Shown one piece after another: positions 43,601 through 55,600 of a stretch of DNA of 64,000 nt. The position numbers and the translations under genes are program-made. The stretch's first letter is position 1; each line of letters opens with the position of its first letter. Under the pieces are notes generated by a model. It did no database searches. It was not told the origin of the DNA and saw nothing but the letters and a program-made list of their open reading frames with translations. This stretch comes from Phoronis australis (Eukaryota > Phoronida > Phoronidae): NCBI GenBank assembly GCA_002633005.1, contig NMRA01000129.1, positions 238,459 through 302,458 on the forward strand, given 5' to 3'.

Positions 43601-46600
43601 CGAATATTGACCAATCGCACTCTTCGAGTTCTTAGTTTTTGCATTGTATGCAATGTGTTGGATCAATGTTCTAGTCAGTCTCCAGTAAAGCTTGGTGGCC
43701 ACAGGCTTTGGTTACACCAACCATCACTAGTTAGTGACATATTGGTCTGGTTACAGCCGAGATGGAGGCATTCGCCCAGAGTCCACAAGACATCTACTTT
43801 GAATTCTCCTACTTCATCTTCATCCTGGTACTTCTCATTTCCTCCATCGTTGGCGTGACTGTAGGCATGTTTGCCTGGAACTGGCAGGCAGGTCTGGGCT
43901 CTGGCATAGGTCTCTTCATGTTCTGTTATCTGTTGATGGGTAAGTTTTTGCTATCATTTTTTTAGTGTTACATTATTATGGATTTTGATTTTTGTTAGTG
44001 TGGGTCTTTGTCAACTACTACCTTAATTGAGCAAAGCCATTTCTCGAACATGAACTAGCCTCATCGTCTAAGGGTTTTTTCTTTGGTTGAACACTAAAGC
44101 ATGGTTTAATAAATTAATATTGCTAATATTGCTAGAACTGCCACCACCGTGGCTATTAATTGTTAGTAAGACGAATATCTGACTAGTATGTAATGACTCA
44201 TCTGATGGTTGCTTAGGGTATTCTCGTACAGAAAAGGGTTGTTATCATGGTAAAAATTCTTCAATTTGGGTAAAAGTAATTGTCGTTTATCGTCCAATTT
44301 GTACACTCTACTACGATTGGTTGAAAATTCTCTGTTTAGTAACAGTACAAACCATGTACTATGCTTTCAACAAAGTTTAATTTTCATACCTTTACTTTTT
44401 TGTTAATAAAATTATGCGGGACCTTTTCTCGATGTTTTCTCTTTAGAATTTTTCTCATGCTTGCACAGTATCAGTCTTGTCATATTCCTCTTACAGGCAC
44501 ACTTTGGTTTATATTCAACTTTAAGGATTGGACCTGGACTGACAAGATCAGCATGTATCTTGGACAAAAGATCTGTTCTCTATCTCTCTTGCTGCAGATG
44601 TTATTTTGCAACCAGCCACGGAATGCATACTTAAAACAAAAAACAACGGGTATCAGGTAAGATACACGTATTCCTTGGGCTGGTAAACAATAAGATGCCA
44701 TGGGTACATATTTGTTTGTGCTCAGATAAATGGATTCAGAGATATGATACCGTAACCTCCCAAATTGTTGTCGTTCATGGACCCAAGTTTGGCGAATAAT
44801 ATGGTTAAAATTCACAATTAAGCCAAATGTCTTGTATTTTATACATAATCGAAACGAATCATGATTTTCGATCTGGGTACAAAATATCCCCAGTCTGGTT
44901 TCCATTGCATTCCTTAACAATTATCACTGAATAATGTAATGTGGATACCTGGAACAATTTTATCCGCAATCATTGTTAGATAATCTAAGGACATGCGACT
45001 TTAGGTATTTTCTGCACCCAGATTAAAGATTATGATTCCTTTTGATGTATAACGTACCAAAAAGTGGGTCCAGTTTCAAATTTTAGCACACCTTATTTGC
45101 CAAACTCTGGTTCAGCTACTTGAAAGTGCCCAATGCCGTACTTGTTTTGTTTAAATTTTAATAATCATTAAGAATCATGGTAGTAATAATAAGGACGATA
45201 GTGGTACTACTTCAACATGTGTTCTTGTTAACTGTTTACACACAAGCCAATCCTTTTGTTCCGTCCAGGTTCTTGTTCACTGAGAAAACAAAGCTGACCA
45301 GTGTGGGCGGGGAAAAGTCTATAGCTGCCATGATTGGCACTTTGTCCGACTCAGTAGAGAAAACGTATGGCGTAATTGCCACCAGGCTGTTTAGGGCGTT
45401 TGGTCCCTCAAAATGTGAGTATTGGGCTTCATTCCATATCAGATTATTGTCTATCATATATTCCCATATTTAGGCACATGTGCTTGACTGTATGCAAATC
45501 ATGCCAGAATTAGATGCCTACACCTACATGTGAAGTGCTCGAGTAAAACCTAGGTGCAAACTATCGTGATTTTAAAACGGTGTCTAGTTTAGCTTACCCA
45601 TTGCAGTTGATAAGGACAATTAAACAGTCAAAATTTTTATATATTTATATTGTGTGAGGCTTAGGTGCCTTTTAAAAATGTTTGTTCTTTGAATCAACTC
45701 ATTAGTTAAAGGCACATGGTCCTAAATCCACACCTAACGTATTGACAATATAGCAGGTGTTAAATTTTTGTCAAAAGCGTCTATGAAAAACAGGACAATC
45801 CGCAGATAAAGTTGTTTGCAATTTATACAAAGCAGACGATAATTTTCTATTACTGATAGATAAAGAATAAGGTAGAAATAAATGAAAATAAGAGGAAAGT
45901 GTTTTCTTGTGACTAGCTCTGATTTACTGTCATCTTGTGTTGTTTACAGCTCCGCAAGGGTGCTGTTCTCGGTTCAAAGGCATCTGCTGCCTTCCTTACT
46001 TTCTCATAGCCATCCTACAGCTGTTTACCATCATCGTCAGCATCGGTCTTCTCTTAAAATACGGCATCCATTCCGGCAACATTGCCGTCAACAGCTCGCT
46101 CATCACGCTAGCCGTGTTCACCGGGATTGTCTTCATCGCCAACGTTTACAACTGGGCACAAATGATCATGGCGCTGGCACAATCTCAACAGACTCGCATT
46201 CTGAAAGCATCCAATCAGCTGGAGGCACTGAAGCCGGAGGGTTTCCTACAAGTGTTGAAGTCGGAAGTCCAACTGATGGTCCGCACGGTCAAGTGCATGG
46301 ACTCGTTCAGTGGGCACCAGTCCAGATTAGTGGTGATCCTGGACGGACTGGACAGTTGTGAGCAAGAAAAGGTGATGAGGATGTTGGACATGGTAAACAG
46401 TCTGTTCTGTGATGCCGACTCGCCATTCATCACCCTGCTGGCCGTCGACCCTCACATTATTATCAAGGGTATTGAAAGTAATCTACACAGAGTGTTTCAT
46501 GATTCCAGCATCAACGGACATGACTACCTCAGGAATATCGTCCACCTACCGTTTTATCTGCAGAGTCAGGGACTGCCGCGGCCTCTTAACACAGAGTCTC

Positions 46601-49600
46601 CACTACATGACAGTTCACCCCAGAGAGCAGCCACGAGAGTAAGTGATTGCCCATAGTAAGGAGTTTTTTCTCAACGTACTAGTGAATCTCAGTTGATGTC
46701 TACTCTTGTCTTCAGGGCCTGGTTGAATAAAAGTTACATGCCGGATAATAGCAAACACATTTAACTATTGCTCCCGTTGTATCTGTTGTTGAGTAATGCA
46801 TTTCATAACACACAGAATCAAAGTTATCCATTGCGTAAATACAACCTAGCACCGGTGAGTAATTGCCACAAAAGTACTTTTGGTCAAGTTACAATTTTGC
46901 CCTTAAGTCATCCATTGCAATGTTGTTGTCACTTTATACACAGCCAAGTGGCAGCATGTGTTATCAGTCCCATGTGACCAGTCGTCATGTTGTGGTGGTT
47001 GTCTCCCATGCTTCTGTGTTTAATGTTAATGTAGCATTTTATCATCTGATGTTATGAAGGCAGTTGGAACAAAATAGAGGAGGTGAATTGCAAGGGGGGG
47101 GGGGCACGACATGGATGTAGCATGTGAAATTATTGATTTGACTAGTCATGGCTGCACTATCATGACATCCTTGAAAGTTGCCATTCACAGATTTCGAAAA
47201 TGTCAGTTTCATGTTCTGGCCCATTAGTACACTCAAAAATGCCCGTCTGCAATTTTTTGGTTTTCTTTGGAGCTGAACAGAAAATTAGGTTCAATACTGC
47301 CGCCCAGGCTCGGTTCCTGTCCATGGGAAAGGCAGGTGGTGAGAACCTGATGTTTGCGCACACATTTTGATCGGGCCCTTCCGGTTTTGACTAAACAATT
47401 CCCACTCCCCTTGGTTTACTTCTTTTAGATTACTCGCATACTCCGATGTCTGTGTAATTGAGGCCTCATTGGCGAGCTACATGTTGCCAAATTAAGCCAC
47501 AGAGTGTAAACATAGTCATCCATGTTTTTGAAAGCTACCGTACGTCAGGAACAGCAGACTTCTTACGCACAGTAGTTGGTGTGTTTTCTTTCTTTTTGTT
47601 TTGGATGTACGCAATTTTATCTGAAGGAGGATGTGTTGTGTGAATCAGAGGAGAACTAGAGGAGAGACTGTAAACAAAAGAAGTAATTTCAAGCTTCAAG
47701 CCTGGTTGAGTGCTTATGCAGGCCTCGTCGTTGCTAATCCAATATTCCCTTATCCTTGTAGACAAGGCAGGACTCTACTTACTCGTCGTATTCAGGCCAA
47801 AATGACCTCCGACCTAGCAAGAGGCATCACCATAAAAGTGTTGCGGGCAGTAACAATTTTCTCGGTTCAAGTTCGGTTAGTGTTCCCGGTGCATTCGGCA
47901 GCATGACCGTCAGTCGACCCCCGTCTGTAATGGACTTGTCCAAGTCAGTCATCAAGAACGACTACTTCAGTGATGTCAACCCTAAAAGCATGAGGCGTCT
48001 GATGAACATTGTGGCCATCACTGGTAAGTCTGTTCTGTCCCCTTCTGCATCCGTCACATTTGGGTCATACGTTTTAAAATGTTTGATGGAGACAGCTTAA
48101 TGTCGTGAAGCAATGCTGTCTTTAAACTCATTCTGTTGTTGGAGTATTAGAAAAATGTTAAAAGCTATTAATGGCCATAAACTTAAAACTTAAAACTGAA
48201 TATAAGAAGACACATGTCGTTAAAGATTTTAAAGCCCAACATTTCAGTCTATCGATCTTTATCATAAAGTAGGCAGCATGATTGTATCATTTCGGATTTT
48301 ACCGTTCGCCGTGATAAACTGTATTCATTGAAATGGTGTTTTTGTTGCAAGATTGGCATCAAAGACCAAGTGAACCATTGACCGCCATAAAACTGACCTC
48401 AAATCGTTCCTTAGTCAAAATTGGTGTAAAATAGTTTATGAGTAAGTTTAGAAAGAAGTAACAGAATGAGTCTATTAACACTAGGCTGTACAAGTTGACT
48501 TGCGAGTTTTTTAAATTGGTGAGCGCAGGTCTCAAAATGAGTCGGGGTAAAGCTCAGAACCAACTTTGCTTATCTGACCTGCCCTAAAGCTATCTACTCT
48601 TGTTACAGGTCGGCTATTACGGGCATACAACATTGACTTCAGCTGGTATCGACTGTCCGCATGGATCAACATCTCTGAACAGTGGCCATACAGAGCATCG
48701 TGGATTCTTCTCTATTATCACGAGAATGAAGAAACGATTGACGAGTCAGTGACTCTGAAGGAAATATATGACAAGTAGGTGCATGAGTATTATGGATTTG
48801 TGTTTTGTGAAAACAAATCCGCACCCAGTCCCTGCCCCCTTTTATCTTGAAATTTTTACCCCTAACGACACTTGGGTGTATATTTACACTTCTGAGTAAT
48901 TTTTAACGTACGGTATGTATTGCCAGTGTAAAGCTACACTTGGGTGTATATTTACACCTGAGTAATTTTTAACGTATGGTATGTATTGCCAGTGTAAAGC
49001 TACACTTGGGTGTATATTTTACACCTGAGTAATTTTAACATACGGCATGTATTACCAGTGTAAAGCTACACTTGGGTGTATATTTACAACTGAGTAATTG
49101 TTAACGTACAGTATGTATTGCCAGTGTAAAGCTACACTTAGGTGTATACACCACTTTCTGCAGTGATGTGGAATTTTTTGCACTCGTGCAAATACACACC
49201 GGGCACGTGTATGCAATTTAAATTTATGTGCGGATACAAATGCAGAATTGCTGGCCAAAATTGCCAGTACAAAATTTTCTTCAACCTTTGATCTCTTTTG
49301 TTTACACTTAGTAGCAGTATAATCAGTCTCAGTAATGACACGTGATACAGAATAATCGGGCACGGGAACCAGTTTTGCTCAATTAAAAAGTCCAAACAAT
49401 GTTTTAGGCGCAGTATATTACTTCCATTGATACTATCAGTGCAGTTGGAAAATCTCGAGTTTGTTATTCAGGTGATTGCCTTGTGGAAATCTTAGTCAGC
49501 ATGATTGTGCTAATTTCAAATAATCCATTTTGTGAGCTGGAAAATTGATGCTTTCGCAATGCCGGAAAGGTTACCCATAGTGCGATTGATTACCAAGCCC

Positions 49601-52600
49601 TTTGTCAATTTAATTGCATTAATTCCAAAAACTGTCTTATAGTCAGTTCATTGTCTTCTTTGTTTGTGATACGCTCAGACAATTCTTGACAAAACAAGTA
49701 GGCCTAAAGAAGGGCATCTGCCATTTGACGTGAATGTTCCATTCTTCATATTCAAACTTTTCATTAACTGTGTTCTGCCAACAGTCCATTGATCTTTCTC
49801 AAACTATCATTTGTAAGATCAATCCCGGAGCAGCCCAGCTTCAAGGTATATATAATAGAGGAGTCTTGTCTTCAGTGGCAAATGTTGCTTGTGTCACTTC
49901 TTGGCTTCCAAATGTATAGAGAACTGAGCACATATATATCTCTTTTCGTCTTCCTCATACGAATGCCATGCAAATTTACATTATACGCCTAGGTGTATAT
50001 CTGCGTATGGATAATGTGTGCGATCATAGTAAAAGTGCTGCATATAAACATGGCTTAAAAGGTAGCGTATTTCTACTTCATATTTATTTACTATTTCTAA
50101 AAACATTGACTAGTTTGTTTCTTTTTGTGATTTAAAATGTGCGGTGCATTTTCTTATAAAGAATCGTCAGTACAACGAAGCAATGTGAATCACATTTTGT
50201 GAATATTTAATTATGTAATTTGAATGTCATATCTAAACACTGTAGTTGCAAAGAAAACCTGCATGACTGAACAGCATATTGTCTTGGCTGGGACAGGTTC
50301 TTGTTAATCTTTCAAGTTAGTACATCAAATGGGTGTTTGTTCTGAAATTCTGTATCAAACGGCGATTAATAACAAGGAAAAGAAATTTCTTCATATTTGA
50401 TTATTAATGAAGGTGTTGCGTTCATGGCCGTGTTATAAAACGTTGGATAATTTATTTTAATTCCCAAAATCAAAGAGACGTGCATGTCAGGTTTGTAAAA
50501 AAAAACACAGGTTGTCATTATAATTTCATAATTTGCTTGCAGTGTCATTGACAGAATCCCCTTGTCGAAGGATGTCGACCCTCTTATGGAGATAGACCGT
50601 AACCCACGCAAATTTGAGGTGTTTCTCACTAGTCACACCCCCATGTTGAATGTGGCCGACATCAGGAAGTTCCTACCTTGTACCATCAGCCTTGATCCAT
50701 ATCTCAGGAAGTTAATCAAAGGTATGTGTAAGTATGATCTGCCAAAGATCGCGACGCCTATCTGTGGTTTGTTTCTGAGAAAATTATTTTGCTAAACGGA
50801 CAATGCAAGAACGTCTATAGGTTAGCTGGGGAATGGCCACGGATGATTGATGAAGGAGGACATTCATGAATGACTGATGAATGGTCCCCTGAACATCTAG
50901 AGGACATTCATGAATGACTGATGAATGGTCGCCTGAGCATCTAGAGGACATTCATGAATGACTTATGAATGGACACCTGAGCATCTAGAGGACATTCATG
51001 AATGACTGATGAGTGGTCCCCTGAACATCCAGAGGACATTCATGAATGACTGATGAATGGTCGCCTGAGCATCTAGAGGACATTCATGAATCACTGAGGA
51101 ATGGTCGCCTGAGCATCTAGAGGACGGCTATGAATGACTGATGAATGGTCACCTGAGCATCTAAAGGAGGTCTATGAATAACTGATGAATGCTTGCCTGA
51201 ATATCTAGGGGACATCTATGAATGAGTGATGAATGGTCGTCTGAGCATTGAGAGGATGTCTATGAATAACTGTTGAATGGTCGCCTGAGCATCTAGAGGA
51301 TGGTTGTTGGCCGCTATGTATGACTAATGTGTGGTCACCTCACCATCTAGAACATGGTTGTGGCAAAGCTACTAATGACCGATGTATAATCCACATTGCT
51401 GGTCTGGCTGATGTTTGACTGTCTCATTGTCCCCTTGTTCAACAAAAGATTTTTTTAACAACCCGTTGTCTTTTGTGTTCTTGACTTTATACGCAGATTG
51501 TGATTTTCTCATCCAGCCTCCTTGATTGGTTCATACTAGTACAGACTGAAGTAGTAGGCTTCCGTCTTCAATAATGATGTGCATTCTGTAGTTTGTTGTC
51601 AAGTAACTTGTGGTAGAGTACAAATTCCAGTTTTTCAAACTTTCTTAGACGAACATTGATATTGTTAATAAGCTTTTATTTGGTTTTCCACCTTCAAGGC
51701 AGAATTTCAACTTTTTTTCTCAAATCTGTTACTAATGCTTATAGTGTTTGGCTTTTCTCACTCTGGACTATCGTTGTTGTACTCTGAGTTGTAATACGTC
51801 TCTTAGACAAAATCTGCAAAAAATCTGGAAAGATTTTTGACGATGATTTTTCCTAACTAGTGGACTAGTGTTGGTAAGTGGTTACAGATCTTTATTGTAA
51901 AACACAGTTTATTGGGAAATTGGAATATATTTGAACTGTCATATTTCTGTTACATGTTACAGACAAGAGTGGTTTGTATAATTATGTCCTGATTATGTAG
52001 TAACTTAACCCGCTTGTCATGCCCAACACCTTCATCACTATTCACAACTCAACACACAATCAGAGCCAAGACTATGCAGCCTTGTCATAGGTTGGCTGGT
52101 GAATGTCAGTTTTTCTTGAAAGATGACTGATTGTTTCTTAAATCACATGTCGTGATTTAAAAGAGTTGTTTTTAGATTAAGGGTTGCTCATAGAGGGCGC
52201 ACACCCCCATCTCTCTTGTGTGTGTGTGTTTGTGTCCTTTTATTTTGAGCAAGGTCCGTGTTTTGCCATTGACCAAAACTGGATGCACCTTAGCCTACAC
52301 ATATTTTGAAGGTCATTTACCATATTTTGAAGGTCATTTACCATATTTTGAAGGTCATTTACCATATTTCGAAGGTCATTTACCATATTTTGAAGGTCAC
52401 AACTCCCACTGATTAGGAGTGTACTGAACAAGGTTCTGTTTCACGGCTAAATCTATGTTGTGACATATATCTTTCCAAAAATTACTGACCAAATACTTAT
52501 ATTCATAAAAGGCCTTGCAGTGTTATGTTTATGGATGATTATTCTCACACCCCCATCCAAAACGGGGTCAACTGGTCCAACCCGATTTGATCATGAGATA

Positions 52601-55600
52601 GGATTTCCTTGTTGTGTTTTATTGTCAGTAACAGTTGACTGTTGCTTGGTTGTTTTTCCAACGTTATATGGCTCATAATGCTTTTAGTAGACACGTGTAG
52701 ACACCAGAGGTTCTGTCCTGTGATTTGGTCAATGTCTCGGCCAGTGTTTTTTCTTTAAATTTTTGTTAATGGTCTGTATTTTCATCGTGCATGTCCAGTG
52801 TGGCCAGTTAATGCCTGTCTTTCCAACTTGGGGATCGTTCGTAATCATAAATGTAATTATGCTTTTGATGTCGTAAACATGGCCATGGCAGAAATTCAGT
52901 GCTTTTTCACTTAAAAATATTTTGAACATTTTTTGAATTTTTATTTGCAATTTTACCGCATCCATGTAATTGAACATCAGTATGGAAGTTTATAACATAC
53001 TGTTTACGAAAATAAATAACTGGTCTACCAAAATATCAAATTTCTGGAAGTTACAAGTACCTCGTGAAATGGTGATGATTATGAGCATTCCCTTAGATTT
53101 GTTAAGTTTGGTAGTGACTATTTCTCTGTGTGTCTTTAGTTCAGTTCTTTGTCTCACCTCCTTTGCATATTAAGTGGTTAACTTTATGTTCTAACCTAAT
53201 TTGCCGTGTTTTTAGTCATAGCCTGTTGTGTTTCTCTCATTAACTTGGGTTTTCGCTCTCAATGGATTTAACCTTTTCTTTTTTGTTACAATGACATTTT
53301 GACATGGTTTCCTATTCGTTTTTCCTGCCAAAACCTTATGGTTGGAATTAGTTTCAATCTTAAAATTTTGATTGCATCATCTGTGATAAATATCCTCAAC
53401 GCATAATGAAGGTTTTACTGATGTTTAACTTGTGTGAATTGATTTTTAAGGTTTCTAAACAAATCGTTTCTTGCTAGTATGAAAGGTGTGAACTGTATTA
53501 ACGTAAAGGTAACACGTTTGAGTAGCGTATAACAGCCTTTGTGCAAAATCACTTGAAAATTTACTTTGAAAAGCTTTTAATTATTTTGTCCTACTTGTTC
53601 TGAATGACTGTGGTAAAGGCTTTATTTTCACTAATAAAATGATTCAGACAATTAAAATTCTTAGTTTGTTTTCAGATTTTCAAAATAAGAAGATAGAGTA
53701 GTATTTTATTTAATAAGTTAGCCTCGAGTTATTGCCTCAAAGTTATGCCGAAACCTGGTCGTTTTTTTGATTAGTAGATATTTTTGTTTCTCGTTGAGAA
53801 CCACTTTTACCGTGACAGTGTGCTCTTTGTTGTAAGCAGTTATACTTTATCGAAAGTCATACGTGTACTTTTTCTACATACTAACAGTTTTTGTTGATGC
53901 TGTGTTCATTTCCTTCGGTCTTATGAGTTACCAGTCACCAAAGTTACAACTACTTGCATTTACAGAAATGAGCCACCAGACCGATCAAATGGGGCAAGAG
54001 TTTGGCCTGTGCAGTCCTCTTGCAACTCCGAGTAAAGGAGATTCAGTCAGGCGTCGGCACGTTAGTTCTGGCGGTGACACTCCTCGAATGGTGCCCAACG
54101 GATCCGCGGCCCGAATACAGCAGCGATTGCAACAGCAGCAACAGATCTACCCCGGTTTATCAACTCATCTGCAACCGATAGTGGCGCCCCCAATGGTTGG
54201 GCCTCACAGCATGGTGCAGCAGCCTTACTCTCTGCCTTACTGTTTCGAGAGGCAGCCTGCACCATTCATGGCTAAAATGAACTTGAAAGTAAGTGCCACA
54301 GTCACTCCACACTGACCGCCATGTAGTCCTTGCATGATAATTGACCTATCCCAAGCTCTGCCCCCTTGCGTAATGTCGACTAACAAACAATAAGTTTTAC
54401 CCGGCGACGTGTTGTTTGTCGGGTAAAATGGCGGCTTGGGAACGAAGGTGTGTCAATAATGATGAGTTCTAAATGGTCAGTTAAGCCGTCACTCAAAATC
54501 CTAGTGATAGGTCAACTCTGTAATGTAGTCCAAATGATGGAAATTAGAAAAAAAAAATTAGGACAGCATTTCTTTTGTTTGGGGAATGGAGGTACGTGGA
54601 TAATAGAGTATTACTAAATTATATACTTGTCATCAAAACTGTCCAAGCATGTAATGGTCCGTAACTTCACTTTTGTGCTCATTTTCAGATTGACGAAAGG
54701 TTAAGCGATCTTTCGGTCAGCCAAGTGTGTGAGCTGTTACCGAAACTTCCCGGATTGGACGGAACAAAAGTGAGCAAGTACTATAATACATTCGTTGACT
54801 CCAACATTAGTGGGTTGGTCTTGGCCAGCTGCGATATGGACGAACTGAAGCAGGTCCTAGGCATGTCATTTGGCGATTGGCAACTATTCAGAGCCGCCAT
54901 ATTGTGTTTGAGGGATCAGGAGCTTGATGCATTGCAGAGCAACGAGAAGCAAAGTGATCTCAGCAACACTGAGAGGAGTCATGCTGCTTTAGTCGCTGAA
55001 AAGTTACAGGCTTCTGTTGAACAAGAGAGAAAGCCTCGATCCATCAACAGAGCAGTGTCCTCTGACTGTGATGTGACTAGTCAACTACCGACACCAAGAT
55101 CTCGAAGCAGTTCCATCTCAAATTCTCATAAGAACATTCCTCGGCCGACTAGCAAGGTAGAGGAGAGAAGGGCTATGCCTCGTCAGGACAGTGTAGTGCA
55201 CCAAATTATGATGGAGAATATGCTCCTGCGAGACGTCATGGACGACTTTACAAACGGACAGTCTGCTCTGGAAGAAGAGAGTTCGGAGGTCATGACCGTT
55301 AACCAGACCGGTCTGGACGATCCGCTGGACACGCTGGACGATGATGCAGCTAGTGACTTTTCCTCAGGAGCGTGTTTGGTTGGAGAACCCGTGGTGTTCA
55401 CTCAGTCGTCTGTATCGGAAACCGACGGACAAAGCATTCACCTCGAGATGGAAACGTTCGCTAAGGCAGAGGAGGAGACCGATGGCATCTCAACGCGAGT
55501 TGTCAGACCAAGAGATATTCAGCTTGATCAGAAAAAGACCGTCAGGGACTCACTCGGTAGTATCCAACCGAAAACTGTAACGTTTGAAGAAGAAACCAGC

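Noticed and set aside
47631-47906. 91-residue plus-strand frame covering the start of the KIDINS220 exon at 47762
   Set aside because: Wrong frame; the conserved frame through the ccttgtag acceptor runs straight into the KIDINS220 [12 protein letters not shown] segment.
50860-51060. CTGATGA words in the 44-bp repeat considered as hammerhead cores
   Set aside because: No GAAA segment or stem II follows in any unit.
50840-51350. Regular 44-bp repeats considered as a CRISPR array
   Set aside because: Units abut without unique spacers and the context is an animal intron.
52218-52412. Frame with five YFEGHLP repeats
   Set aside because: A 21-bp minisatellite stays in frame automatically; there is no splice or homology support.
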